64,000 bases of DNA from Siphonodentalium dalli (lineage: Eukaryota; Mollusca; Scaphopoda; Gadilida; Siphonodentaliidae): positions 197,828,935 to 197,892,934 of the forward strand of contig CP136061.1 in the NCBI GenBank assembly GCA_032622095.1, given 5' to 3'. Under the pieces are notes generated by a model. The model ran no database searches. It had not been told where the DNA came from and saw only the letters and a list, made by a program, of their open reading frames with translations. A program made the position numbers and the translations under genes. Shown here piece by piece: positions 34,791-47,608 of this stretch; positions within the stretch are counted from its first letter, which is position 1, and each line of letters starts with the position of its first letter.

Positions 34791-35910
34791 GATCTACGGC
34801 AGGGACAAGAAAATGAACTATTTTTGGCGCCAAATCCAACAGGCTAATTGATGAGCAAGGCTAATGCAAGAGCAGATACGCCGGTATATTGTAGGTACGC
34901 CCGCAATGTTTGACAACTTTACTATAAAAGCAACATGCCCAACAGCGAGCTCGCTTCGGATGGATTCAAACGTTTTGCAAATTCCAACGAAAATCAAAGG
35001 GAGGGGGGGGGGGGGAATTGTCTAAAAATCAGACATCGAGATAAAACAAATTTGAGTAGTGGATATGATAGATAGTATCCAAGCGCAACTTATTGGTGTC
35101 TCCTTATTTCGCGCTAAAGTCGAAGGTTTACTCGTGCCGAGGCTTTATAGTGTAAATAAGTATAGTTAAGTGCTCTATCACTAACCTATTTTTCCTGAAA
35201 AATCCAAACGGGTTAATGAAGGAGCAGGTACGTCGATATACCGTTGCTAATGTACCAAAGTTTGACCGCTCTAATTACGAAGCAACCTGTCCAACGGAGA
35301 GCTCGCGTTCCCGTGGGTCAAAATTGGCAAATTCCACCAAAACCAAAAAGTGGAAAAATACTCCAAAAAATCAAACTTGGAGATACAATTTTTCTGACGA
35401 GTGGATGTCATAGGGGTATCAACGCCCAACTCTAGTGCGATTTCTTAAGTTTTAGAGCAAAGCATTTACTCGTGGCGGCGCTATACAGCGCATTAATTTA
35501 CGTACTACATGCAGAGGAACACAGCCTACAATCGATATATGGTAAAAGGCGAAATTCGCCAATTTTCCCGCAAAATTCAAACCAGCCAATGAATGAGCGA
35601 GTAAAATGCGCGAGCAGGAACCTCGGTATACCATATATACATCCCCGAAGTTTGAATGTCGTGGTATAAAAGCAATCTGTCTAACGGAGAACGCGCATCG
35701 GTGTGTGTCGAGGCTTTAAATTCGAGTAAAACTCTCAAAGGAAAAAAAAATATGGAGAAATCGTGAATCGAGATAAAACATATTTGACGAGTGGATGTCG
35801 TGGGTACTATCCACGCGCAAAGTCGGTGAAATTTTCGAAATTTTCAAATGAACGTGCAATGAGTTAATCAGGATTAAGTGCCCGATATTACACGCATTCA
35901 CATATTATGT
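34791..35910. repeat. Three diverged tandem units of about 370-380 bp
   Basis: Units starting near 34800, 35165 and 35545 share, in order, CAATGA..GAGC, GAGCAGGnACnTCGGTATA, a block with GnCCAACGGAGAnCGCG, then AnATCGAGATAAAACA.ATTTGACGAGTGGATGTC-type words and GTATCnACGCnCAA. Divergence is high. No conserved reading frame spans the units. A 13-G run is at 35003-35015. Confidence 0.7.
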
Positions 35911-35984
35911 ACGAAAATACCCCCGGATGACTGTAAACACTAGGAAATTTAATAATATGGATATATGTAGGTTCATGTAAAGGG

Positions 35985-36363
35985 TTAACGATGTATTATC
36001 TCTTTAAATAACAAATTTGAAATAGTTAGTAGGCATAAAATAATAAATATGAATTGAAGACCCCTGTCAGGAAAGACTTCCATCAGCTAATATTGAATTT
36101 AATTCGAATATTTTATTATGAAATGAGATGTTTAATTGGGACACGTTATTGATCTGTTTTTAGAACAAACCTGGTCACTGGTAACAGTAACCATTATTGT
36201 TCGTTAGCTAAACAACCACATCTTTTTAGACCAGAAGATATTCGAAATAAAATCAATATTAATCGATAGAAGCATTTCCGGACAGGAGTCTTCGATGCAT
36301 ATATAACAGTTTATACCCTGATAACTATATAATACATGTTTACAAAGAGATAATCCACTTTAA
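35985..36363. mobile_element. TTAA-flanked MITE, family M3, copy 1
   Basis: Flanked by TTAA at 35985-35988 and 36360-36363. Inverted ends are based on GATGTATTATCTCTTTAAA and ACAAAGAGATAATCCAC. It is closely related to 43567-44107 and 54821-55348, sharing GAAGCATTTCCGGACAGGAG, ATTCGAAATA and CTATTATTGTTCGTTAGCT-type words, but about 150 bp shorter in the middle. Confidence 0.85.
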
Positions 36364-36556
36364 GATTAAGGATAGAGTTGTGGATATGTGTAGATCAGGG
36401 TAATGTTTAGGGTTAATTTTATGGGTAGGATCAGGTTTATAAATTTGGTAAGAGTTGTGGATATTGTTTATGTTAAAAAGGTGACGGTGTTATGCAAAGG
36501 ATTTGGTTTTGGGTAGGCTTGTATGTATGACTAGGCTTATCGAAAGGGTTATGGTA

Positions 36557-37200
36557 ATAATAATAATAATAAATAGTTTTTATATAGCGCTTTATCCCAT
36601 ATGGCCCAGAGCGCTTACATTCCTACTAGTACCCTGCCCTCTATCACACGTGATATACATACATCTATACACACCACATACCTATAGATATACACATACA
36701 TCAAAATAATTAAACAACATCTGAGGTAGCTTCCCCATAGTGAGCACAGAATAATTCACTCTTTAACAAAGTTTTGAATTCGGTCAGAGAGTTTGCAAAT
36801 CTTGTGTCGTGTCTCAGTGAGTTCCAAACATTTGGCGCATACGAATCAAATGCTCTATCGCCATAAGTTTTTAAATTTTTTGATGGAATATCCATTAGAG
36901 CTTGTGCCTTTGACCTCATATTCGTAGGTGGAACATACATACTTAAAAGTTTATCAAAATATTGAGGCAATACAGGGAGAATACTTGAACTAGATTCTGA
37001 TTTTTTATAACAGAATGACGCACACGTGTAGTCTATGCGTGCACGAATATGAAGGTAGTGTAGTTCTTGTAGCAATGGTGTTACATGTGAAAATTTTGGT
37101 TTGCGGGAAACAATCCTTGCAGCAACATTAATTACTTTTTGCAATTTATCCAAGTGTTCAGTTGTGATGCCGGCGAGGTAAGGGTAAGGGTCCAATGTAT
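36557..37200 (-). pseudogene. CR1/L2-type LINE, C-terminal reverse transcriptase and 3' end
   Basis: The minus-strand peptide (37195-36710) begins beside the reverse transcriptase thumb: LDKLQKVINVAARIVSR, then HVTPLLQELHYLHIRARIDY, PPTNMRSKAQ, YGDRAFDSYAPNVWNSL and FKTLLKSELF. This order is diagnostic of CR1/L2/Rex1-like elements. After the stop at 36710 comes a short 3' untranslated region with TAAAGCGCTATATAAAAACT and a (TTA)n microsatellite tail at 36557-36571, as is typical for this LINE group. It is 5'-truncated. Confidence 0.85.
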
Positions 37201-39100
37201 TGATATGGTTTGCAGGAGGGCAAGGAATATGGTCAGAGTATTTTATTGGGTTAGAGTTAAGTGCTGTGGATTGGGCTATGGAAAGGGTTATGCTTATTGA
37301 TCGGCTACGATTAAGGTTATGCTTATCGAAATATTAGGGTTATATGGAGTGGTTTATGGGTAAGTATTAGATATGTGTAGGCCAGAATTTTAACCCTCTA
37401 GTTAAATTTGTTTTGACTTGACTTGATATATGCATAACAGAGAACAATAAGCACATCATTGTGGGTATTTATTGCAATGAATAAATATGCCTGACAGAAT
37501 TTTAATGTAAAATTTGTTGTTGAACTGGCTTTTATGCACACGAGTGCCCCCAAACACCACATTTCAGTACAAATAATGCAGACAGGTGACTGGTGAACAC
37601 ATTTTTACTACTATCAGATATAAATAAATGTTAGTTTTGTTTTGTTTCGGTTATTGCATTTGTTGTATTTTTTTCATGGTGTCGATAAATTTGGTAGGGC
37701 GGATGTCTGGACTATGGGTGTGCGGGTTACCGAAAAAAGCACTATTTTTTAGGTCTAATGTGTAATAATTTCGACCAAATGAAACATACGAATCAGGCTT
37801 TCTCTTTTGGTGAGATGAAGGAAATCTAGAACCACTGTTGAATTACAGCTACATTATGCTCTAACTAATTGATCCTCCTGAACAAAGGTTGACCATCGGT
37901 ATTACCGCGGTACTTGACCAAATTCATGCGATAAACCGTGGTCAATTGTATCGACGGATGTACCAATCGTCGTGAATTCAATGTATCGTGATACACTATC
38001 GAACGATAAGCGTATCGTGTCATGCCATGTTTATCGCGATACAGAAAATGAAGTCATTTCTGAAGACGAGCATGTGTAATGAGCAAAACCTGGAATTTCT
38101 CACAAGTTTACATGTCTTTTATATGTGTATCTTCCGCTCATCTTGCCAACAATTAAAAATTCTTTCTCCAGTTATAATTTTTTTTAATGATAATTCAGGT
38201 GGTATTCAGTTGGGAAATTAGTGTATCATGATACATGTATGTATCGTATTGTTGATCATGTATCGAGATTCATATCGTATCATTAATAAGTATCGTCACA
38301 GCTCTAATTATACTGTGGCACCATTTTGCTTTCACGGTTGGACTACAATGTTTATATTTGTTTTTTAAAGTAGTCATTATAAACACACCAGAGAGATTGC
38401 GTTTTTCTGGCATGGCGCCATAACCCCGACGGTGTAGATATGGTATTTATTTATTTATTATTATGGTATTTATTTATTATGGCTCGAAATTTCTAATTTG
38501 GTGTATGGCAGTCGCAAAAAAATGAAATAATAACGATGCGGTATTACTTGGTTACCGCGGTTAAAACAATACTATCGTGGCAAGATTACTGGTGGATACC
38601 ACATATCAACTGCTAGCATTCGCTGTGATACCACTTGACCTCGGTTGACTGGCAGTATGAACGCGGTCAATATCGGCCTATAACATCGGTAAAGGGGCCG
38701 ATTAATTAGATTTTACCTTGTAGCTGTACTTATTTTGTGTGTAAACACATGCATGTATCGATCACTATGGATATACACACAGCACCAACTCTGTTCACAC
38801 AGAATAATGTCTTTGGCGTATACAATTGTAGAAGAATAAGAAGGTTGTATTTAGTTCAACATGGCCACTTTCACACATTTCTGCTTCCACTACTAAAATA
38901 GGGTACGCACTACGATCATGGCCGAACTACATGTAGGTTGTATTCTATTGTTGTTACTATTGATACATCTCTAAAACTGACATGAAGTTATTAAGCCAAT
39001 CACTGATTCATCCTCGAAATAGATATACCAGCATGGAAGATTACATTATGGTTCCGTACATGCTGGATTCAGTCTTACTCTTAAAACTTTCTGGTCTTTC
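37201..39100. other. No supported gene; TATCG-rich repeats
   Basis: Two zones carry repeated GTATCGTGATACA-like and ACCGCGGT words (37890-38060, 38215-38300, 38520-38690). The piece at 38295-38315, read on the minus strand, starts TAGAGCTGTGACGATACT, which resembles hAT MITE ends. Boundaries cannot be set. Confidence 0.35.
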
Positions 39101-39129
39101 GTATCCAGGTAATGAATGATGAATGATGG

Positions 39130-39480
39130 TAAATATTACTAATCGACGTCACAAACTCGATTCGGAGCTCCGACAAACGTCAGAACTGATCTTATGACAA
39201 TAATCAATAGTCTGCAAGCAACCTTCATTCCTGTTCAGTTAATTTTCCACCTTGAATCGTCTCAACTCAGTGAGTCAGTCACTCACTCACTCGATTAACT
39301 GTACTATTCACAGCGGAAGCGTTTCATCATGTGTGCGGACGTTTCTTATCCAGATAGCTGCGTTAGTGGGGATGTGCCATGGTAGACGTCACGCCATAAC
39401 CACTGTGTAGGAACTGTTACATCGGAAATCGTTCTATCGCCGGTAGTGTGATGGTTCTTGCCTGATTTGTTACGGTTCCT
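39130..39480. repeat. Dispersed repeat related to 43440-43560 and 44120-44280
   Basis: 39403-39475 (CCACTGTGTAGGAACTGTTA, CGTTCTATCGCCGG) is the reverse complement of 43480-43550. 39150-39300 resembles 44115-44275 in the same orientation (GTCTGC.AGCAAC.TTCATT, CATCTTGAATCG, AGTCACTCACT). The arrangement suggests an older inverted-repeat element later split by the MITE at 43567. Confidence 0.6.
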
Positions 39481-41310
39481 GATGATTGAAAATAATCATT
39501 TTTGTGACAAAATCACGCATAATTATAGATATCTTGAATATATTAACTTTCCTGGATGAACAGAGGCTGCAGAAGTGCCGTGTTATCGAAACCTGAACTC
39601 TAGACCACAATTAACTCGGTATTAGCGAGTTAACGCGTAAATATCAACATGTTACCACTGAAAATCAAGCCACGTGGACGCAATTTCTTTGTTTTTCGTG
39701 GCGTATAAAATATGAAACGCATTCTGAAGACAAACACTGACTATAAAGTGTACCCGTCTTATTCTTTTGTAAAATAGCTGAGAAAGTATCCCGATAGGGG
39801 TTGATAATTGGGAGCTGTGACCTCGTAATCAACACGGGTGCGTGTTACGGTTCTATTTCAAACCGATCATGGCTGTGACGGTTCTGTCCATGAGATTTAT
39901 TCGAACGATTTCTGCACTTGGGTCCGAAAATCGTCTTGTGTATCTGACATTTTAAACCAGATAATGACTGTAGCTTATGTAATTTGCATAATAGAACAGG
40001 TATATTAAGAAATAACACAATAAATACCTAATACGGGAGATTAAGTGACATTAATAGGCAGAAATAAAATATTGAAAGTCCCGATGAGTATAGTATCATA
40101 ATCATGCCCGCCTATATAAATGACCAATGGTAATATAAATCTACCCTCAGGAGAATATGATATGTTATATTCATTTACTTAATCTGGGCATTATTGAAAG
40201 ATCCAGGTGTGACAATATTTCAATGCCAGCGCCATCATATTTCCTCCTCTGAAGTCCGCCTGGGGGACATTTACACATGTTTGTCGCCCAGACATGAATA
40301 TAACTTATGAAATCACGTTCAACTGAATCACTGATAGGTTATGACGTGATTGGGGTGGTATGGGGGGGGGGGGGCTTGGGGAGGGGTGCTTAATTGGTGT
40401 CTATCCCCAACTTTGGTCAAAATGTTCAACAGTTACAAATTTCTTATCTTACAATAGATTGGTTTGAAATTTAACACCAACAATATGTTGAAATTGTTCT
40501 CTTAATTTGATTTGACAACAATTTAATAGTGGGGATTTTGTCGTTTTTAGACTAACATTTGCATACTTTCCTACCCTTAAAACATGTAATCAACCATAGT
40601 TGACATATACAAATGGACACCTCTTCTTTAGAGTTGATCCAAAACTCATGATGGGTGGACATGAAGTACTAGAAGGGAGCAGGTCTGATCTAGTTTTCTA
40701 TATCACATTTACCCCCCCCCCCCAATTGGCAAGAAACTGGATTAATGGACAAATAATCTAATTCCATTTAATTAGTATGCTTTGTATTAAATAATGTATG
40801 CTCTTTTGCAAAATAAATCATCTCTCTCTCCATCTGTTGGGAACATTTCCAATCTTGTGGGGGTGGGGCGCCAGGTTGGAAACTTCCAACACTTGGGAAT
40901 CTTGAAGCCATTCTATATGTTTTTTTGAAATTTTCAGGTTCAGATATCCACATTTTCTCACTGGGCCCATGTATCCTTAGTTTCTCCCCCGGTTTACATG
41001 GTGGCCAATCAAAGGCTACTGATCAATTCACTTCAGAATGGTATACAATCTAGAGCTATAATGTGTCATGCAGTTGGGGAAAACCAAAGCCCAGGCCTTG
41101 TGCATGAGTTTGGTCTGTTTCAAGGGGATGGTGCGGTTGGATATTCCAAGGTGGACGTCCCAACATTGGATACCCTCCAGCTCACGTCCCTGCTCACTTG
41201 ACACGTTATTAGCGAGGAATAATAATGTGCCTTGTAATAGCCAGGTTCAGACACCCATAACACTAATTTTTAATGATCCATTTGTATGAATGTTTTGCTA
41301 ATAATTCAAA
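39481..41310. other. No supported gene; G and C homopolymers
   Basis: A 13-G run at 40362-40374 and a 12-C run at 40712-40723. The stretch 40840-41240 is less AT-rich but holds no recognisable exon. Confidence 0.4.
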
Positions 41311-41314
41311 CAAT

Positions 41315-41640
41315 CTGTTACTGCATGTTGAATTTAATAGCTGAGCATTCCTACAAATGAATCAATAGGATTCAAGCAGCTGCTCTTTATAGAACATTTA
41401 GTCATCAAAGAATTAACATCCATATAATAATATTTGTAACTGCATGCTTCTTTTCTCTTTTTTATATGTTACTGCTTGTTGAACTTAATAGCTAAGAATT
41501 CCTACAAATCAATCAATAGGATTCAAGTCAATTCTCATTACAGCGCATTTAGTAACCAAAGGTTTAACATCCATATAATAATATTTGTAACTGTAGGATT
41601 CTTTGCTTTTTTATATCTTCTATTAAAAAATCATAGATCC
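41315..41640. repeat. Tandem duplication, 149-bp unit, two copies
   Basis: Units start at 41317 and 41466, each with GTTACTGC.TGTTGAA.TTAATAGCT, CAATCAATAGGATTCAAG and AACATCCATATAATAATATTTGTAACTG-type words. A worn third copy may follow to about 41740. Confidence 0.8.
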
Positions 41641-41873
41641 CTAGTCAATCTAAAATATGATTGAATGGAAGATTACCGTGCTTGTATATGCTTTAATAGC
41701 TGCATATTGTAGAATTCTAGTATTTAACCTAGATAATCAGCATCCAGCAAGCGGATGCCCGACATAAACTTCATAAACTGCGTAATCAGAGCATTATATG
41801 GGTGTCAACTAACTTTTAACGTCTTATTTTTGGCTTTGTGTTGAGTAAAATACGTCTACGAAAATAGACAACA

Positions 41874-42435
41874 CTAGCCGATGTGCCCGGCCCTCTTCGT
41901 CCAGGCTATTTAGGGATTGTTTTGTGATCGTCTCCGCCTGGGCAAACTTTTGTTCGATCGGCCCGGAAACATGCCTATATGAGCGAATATGGTCAAGGTC
42001 AATGACATGGTCGCACGTGAAATTGGACCCACCCATATTGTTCCCGGGATCAAAGTAGGCCTACATTATACAAAATTTGAGTCGGATTGGTCGAGGTCCA
42101 GAAAGATGCCTATATGAGCGTATATGAGCGAGGTCAAGGTCAAGGACACGGTCGCAATTGAAATTGGACCCGCCCATATTGTTCCCGTGATCAAAGTAGA
42201 ACCAGCTACCAAATTTGAGTGGGATCGGTCGAGGTCCAGAAACATGCCTATATGAGCGTATTTGAGCGAGGTCAAAGTCAAGGACACGGACGCACGTGAA
42301 ATTGGACCCGCCCATATTGTTCCCCGGATCAAAGTAGGCCTACACACCAAATTTGAGTCGGATCGGTCGAACAGTTTTTCGAGTCTATAACACAAATACA
42401 TACATACAGACATAAGTTCCAAAATATATAATAGA
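41874..42435 (-). mobile_element. Helitron-like element, third repeat family (562 bp)
   Basis: The minus-strand 5' end TCTATTATATATTTTGGAAC is at 42435, followed by a GTCTGTATGTATG leader. The 3' end has a worn hairpin (GCCTGGACGAAGAGGGCCGGGC) and CTAG at 41874. The interior has three units of about 120 bp, each with AAATTTGAGTCGGATCGG, CATATAGGCAT and TGACCTTGACC words on one or other strand. Non-autonomous. Confidence 0.82.
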
Positions 42436-42439
42436 TTAA

Positions 42440-42867
42440 TTCATGGTACCCGTCCCTCAAAGACTGACCCGATGAAAAATTCCCCTGTTCCTAGGACATA
42501 TATGACACAACAACCCATTCTGCCTTTTTAATCGAGATAATTGCATTCCACGTTTCGTTTTGCATCCGTATTTTACGCATGGGTAGCCGTTTAGCAGCTT
42601 CGATTGTAATAAAGAGCGTTAATCCTTAACACCTCCGAATATTATCAATATAAAGATCGTTGATGCCTTAACCCCCGAAGTGGCGTTTGCGGTGATTTTG
42701 ATGATTGGGAGTGGAGAATCGATGATCAGAGCTTGTCCAAAACGCGACGTCGACGATTCCCGTGGGATTTTACCTTTAGATAGGAAGTTTGGTCTCGATC
42801 GGTCAACCCGTTTTCGATTCTATAAAGGACATACAGACAGACAGAGGTCTTCAAAATATATATGAGA
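42440..42867 (-). mobile_element. Helitron-like element, 5' part
   Basis: The minus-strand 5' end TCTCATATATATTTTGAAGA is at 42867, with a short GTCTGTCTGTATG leader, then the block with GGTCGATCGAGACC-type words. The segment at 42510-42720 (CCATTCTGCCTTTTTAATCG) is shared with 18880-19030. No 3' hairpin is seen before the neighbouring element, so it is 3'-truncated. Confidence 0.65.
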
Positions 42868-43566
42868 TAAAATACAAGACAGATAACTCTATATATATAT
42901 CCCGTCTACGCTCACGCTTTACGAAGTCCAGCGCAATGAAATTTCACTATTGTTAACCGGCTGTTGACTCATGGAAATGTCGGGCCTGCAAAACGCGTTA
43001 TTTTTCAAACTAGCTGGCGACTTTGTGAATTTTGATAGGCGTAACACAGCTTATTGGATAAGCATAGAAAGGCAGTGTAATTCGTCGAAATTAATGACAA
43101 GTGGTGCAAATTTCAACTTAATGCATAGTTTGTTGTGTTTATCTTTGTATACTTTCACAAAATTGGCAGTTTGAACCATGTACCATGGCAAATATTAGCA
43201 ATAGTTTTACCCGTATAGAATTATTAATGGGGATAGAACCGACTCGATCAGGAGAGAACCCAAACAATAATCAAAATTCGCGGTTCTTGTCGTTGTTATG
43301 ACTCGCACAATGAATTTTTCGTTATTAACACGCTCATTGGTGCCACAGATTGTTATGGGACCGAAAATAACTAATCGAATTATCACCTAGATGCCTCAAA
43401 ATTGCGTTTTAACTGTCAAAAAGTCGTGAAAATGTATAACTTCGATCAGCAAGAACCGCCACAAATCAGGCAAGAACCATCACAAACCGGCGATAGAACG
43501 ATTTCCGATGTAACAGTTCCTACACAGTGGCCATAACAGTAACAGTAACGTTACATTGTCTCGTCA
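42868..43566. other. No supported gene
   Basis: Apart from the inverted match to 39403-39475 near its end, nothing is recognised. Confidence 0.4.
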
Positions 43567-44107
43567 TTAAAGATGGACTATCTCTTTAAATAAAAAAAAT
43601 TGAAAAAAGCTGCGGGGGTATGAAATAATAGATATGAGTTGGAGACCCCTGTCCGGAAACGCTTATATAAATTAATACTGATTTTATTTCGAATATTTTA
43701 TTATGAAATGAGATGATTAATTGGGACACTTTATTGTTCTATTTTTATAACAGACCATTCGGGCGATACAATATAGCGATAGAGATCATTAGGTTGTTCC
43801 CATAGCTACGTACCGAACGTCAATATCAAAAATTGACTGCTTTTATTCCAGAGGTGTAAGCGATAATGAGTCTAATTAACGTTTATGTGTGACAAAATTA
43901 CACAATAAAATTTCTGGTCTCTGTTAACAGTAACCACTATTGTTCGTTAGCTAAATAACCACACCCTTTTAGACCAGAAAATATTCGAAATATAATTAAT
44001 ATTAATGGATAGAAGCATTTCCGGACAGGAGTATTCGATTCGTATCTAATATTTTATACATCGGTAACTATATAGCACTTGTGTACAAAGAGATAGACCA
44101 TCTTTAA
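43567..44107. mobile_element. TTAA-flanked MITE, family M3, copy 2 (541 bp)
   Basis: TTAA at both edges. Ends AGATGGACTATCTCTTT and AAAGAGATAGACCATCT are perfect inverted repeats of each other. The interior matches copies at 35985 and 54821. Confidence 0.9.
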
Positions 44108-45730
44108 TAAATGGGTGTACTCGATTCGGGCAATTTTGCGGCTTCGGAACTAATCTCGCAAGTCACGACAGTCTGCCAGCAACGTTCATTCAAATGAAAT
44201 GAGTCAGAGTAATCAGGTTAATCTATTCAGTTTATTTTTCATCTTGAATCGACACAGTCACTCACTTTCGTATTCAATCATGGCTCAATGACAAATTGAC
44301 AATGTGACGAAGAGTTAAATTCTTCATACCGGCGTACCACTAGGTCAATCCAATCAGTTACCACAGGCCAAATTGGATTCGGAAACAGAATTGAATATAT
44401 CGATTATTTAGTTGTGATTTGCATAGACAGTGTAAAGCTAAATGTCCGATAACACCAGAAAGATGCATAAAGAACGACGCGAAACATTTAGGAATGATTG
44501 GTTCCGAATTATACACGAGAGTAAGGTTAAATATAAAATAACCAGATCTGTTAAATATATTCTGATAAACTCGTCCGCCATTTTCGTGATCAGCGTCAAC
44601 GAGAGACACCAATATCATTGGTTGAAAACTGCCACGTGCTTCAGGGAGTCTAAATATTTAGTTTGACATGGTAACCACCAATATTTCTCAATTAGTATTC
44701 CGGCTTAGAGTATAGCACAAAAGACTAGACATTGGGATGGTACCACTTGTCCCCAAGCCAAGAACAGATGGTGTCTACACATACCTTCTAATTTCACGTA
44801 CAAAGTTAGATTTCTCTCCAACTCCCTCCTCACATAATATCCGAAATTTTAAAAACACGGCATATATGCAGTATATAGGACATCCGTTAATTTGTATAAG
44901 AAATTATTGCTATGCGCGTTTACTTAAAAGATACCGATTAACCTAATTCACCATGATGGAATGCCAGAGCGACATGACTGTGTTGGTGCAACGAACATTG
45001 ACTTGTGTATCTTGACTGCCATCTTGGTAGCCATCCATTATGCAATTGAACAGTTTTATTGAACTGTGATAATAATTCCATATCTGGTATGAACATTTAT
45101 TTCCTCTCACTGATTTCCACCCATTTCTTTAAAACTTATTGCTAGAATACCGGAATTTTTTATAAAATGCTATAATTTGATTGTCTAAAGTGAATTGTTG
45201 ACAGATCGAACAGGTTGTGCACATTACAATTGCTGCACTTCATTGCTGGAGCCATTTTGGCAGCCATCTTTGACTGGAATAACATTTCCCCGTGAATTTC
45301 AGTTCTATACTCTGAGAACAACTATTGATGAATTGTCCTAACCGAAAAAAGAATAACCTTTAAGAAATATGCCCAGAATCCGTCGGCTCTTACGACTACT
45401 CTACTGTCCCTACCTGTGAACTGAACTGAACTGGCAATGGTGTCATCTTTGTGACGTCATAATTCCCTTCAGTCGCGGACCCAGGAAGTCTAACAAATAT
45501 TTTCTGACAAAGTAAGTAACACCCTGTCATAATATCATAGTCTCTCATTCACACAGAAGAACATAAGCGACTCTCCTAATGACGTTTTACCAATGTGTGT
45601 TTCTGTGTAACATTTTAACAATATTCAGTGTTATCTCGAGTACCAAGTTGAATTTAACCAGATTTCTGGTGCATTTATCCCGATTTGACCTTGTTAAATT
45701 AATCCAACACGAAATTCGGTAGAATATAAC
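44108..45730. other. No supported gene
   Basis: Contains the direct match to 39150-39300 at its start. A (CTGAA)n stretch at 45418-45436 may be the end of an old LINE. No exon recognised. Confidence 0.35.
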
Positions 45731-46960
45731 ACTTTATTTTAAACATATTTTATTCGTATAAAATATACAAAAGGGATCGCTGCACAAGTTATATCAACTT
45801 TGATGGCCTCTCTCCCGTATACAAAAATTGTCAATACGCATGTACATTAAAGAAGGCGATAATAGAAACATATGCATGTGGTTATCAAATTTGAGTTTGC
45901 GTTATGCCGAATAACATCTTTCAGCGTATGTGTCGATTGATCAACGGGTATATTGGGACATTTAAGGAATAGGCTTGATGTTAATCTGAATTGATGTAGC
46001 ATGTAATATGGCAACTGATCCGTTGTCGGCCTTGACATTTACTCTGGGAGAAGTTATCGACGAGTTTACTGACGGGTGTGGATGATGAGGTGGATGTGGC
46101 GGTCCGAAGGGGTGGGTGCCTTTAATTATTCGTGTTTGCTATGTGTTGAACGATTTGTGGTGGACATTTGATTGTGGCTATTTAGTGCCAGACGGTCATG
46201 AATCGAAGCGATTTGTCGCAGCAATATACTATTTCGCTATATGGAAAAAAACATATTTCTCCAGAACTGATATGTATGCTACTCCGTAGAAAACTGATCA
46301 ATGTCGGTTGTAATGAAACGTTTGCTGATTAACTTATCGTCAAGTTTCAACCGTTCATTTTGATATAAAGGACACATGAAAAGAAAAAAAATGGTATGCG
46401 TCTTCCAATGGGTTACCACAACTGCAAGCCGGACTTTCGGCTATGTATAGTTTTGACACATATCTGCGCGAAGTTCACTGCACCCGTTTAGTATTCGGGA
46501 GTGTATAATATTATAGCGTCTGAGACCTGAATAGAAGTGGGAACTCATTGGGTTTGGGGGTTGGTATATGAGCCGTAAATTGAATCTGAAGTAAGACGTC
46601 GGCCAGTTCAGTTGGGATTTGTTCCAATCAGCTATCGCCGAGGGTAGAAAGGACTGTTTGTAATTTGTAGTTCTCACTGTGGCTTCAATAAGAATACAAT
46701 TTTCTCGGACGTCTGAAGTTATAACTTGAAACCTGGATAGCTCTGGGTGGGAAGATTGTAAATAAGTAGCTGGGCGATTCATTTTTCACTATTTGGTAAA
46801 TCACTTGAAGCTTGTGGAATTGGTGCCGCGTTTCTAAAGAAAGACGACCAACCTCCCACAGGAAAACAAAATTAGAAACTGAGCGTGTCAGACCAGAGAC
46901 TATACGACCTGCACCTGCATGCGCGGAGGTGGTCGATCTTATCTAGTAGGTACATGTAAC
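45731..46960 (-). pseudogene. CR1/L2-like LINE fragment with several frameshifts
   Basis: On the minus strand the translation, changing frame several times, runs: AGRIVSGLTRSVSNFV, LETRRQFHKLQVIYQIVKNESPSYL, FPPR, NYKQSFLPSAIADWN, ILNGCSELRADM, then CSCGNPLEDAYHFFF with a C-C-H-C module, and an LP-rich tail to 45847. This is the C-terminal third of a reverse transcriptase plus the zinc-like module. The 3' end reads CTTGTGCAGCGATCCC then AATAAAATATGTTTAAA at 45731-45755. The same 3' sequence recurs elsewhere in the window without coding parts. Confidence 0.8.
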
Positions 46961-47146
46961 GCGGCATGCATGTAGTTCCATACCACACCAGAATTAACCG
47001 AATAATAGTAAAATATAGATTTTATAACTTTTTTTCGAGCCCACCGAGTCATGCAGACGAGAGGCGATTCTCTTCACTGTACTTTCTATATGGATACAAA
47101 ATAAACTACCTGGTATATAACGTCGACCCAGTTGATGAAGTGGAAT

Positions 47147-47152
47147 TTTATT
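47147..47152 (-). promoter_or_regulatory. Candidate poly(A) signal of the receptor gene
   Basis: AATAAA on the minus strand, about 455 bp downstream of the TGA at 47609. It is the only good hexamer that I noted between the stop and the LINE fragment that begins at 46960. Confidence 0.4.
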
Positions 47153-47608
47153 CTGCGTTTAAGAATAATATTACAAACGTTCTTCCAAAGAGTTTCATCG
47201 ATATGGTGTTGTTTGCTGTGGTGTCGGGAAGGGATAAATATGTTAATCAGCTCTTTTCGTGTGGAAGACGTAGTAACAGCACAGAAGAAAGTGTCAGTGT
47301 GGTTCTTATCAGCAATACGATTTTACACAGTGCAGATAAATTATCCCGACTCAGAAATCCAACAAGTACTACAAGAAATACAAGTTTTCAAAAAACTAAA
47401 TGAACCAATATACAGTTTAGGGTCGAGGACTTTTGTCGGTCGTTCTATATATGTGTTTGGAAACAGTGTAGCTTTTTCGTCCGAGGAAAGTATGCATGTA
47501 GATATGACCAGACAATTAACATTATGTCTATATATTGTAAGTCTACGACGAAAGATAGGCAAACAGTTAACAGAGCTGTTGTAGGACGTTCGATGTTGTA
47601 CACAATTT

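Noticed and set aside
47132-47584. Plus-strand open frame of 150 codons
   Set aside because: It lies opposite the 3' untranslated region of the minus-strand receptor exon, overlaps another frame of similar length, and shows no domain.
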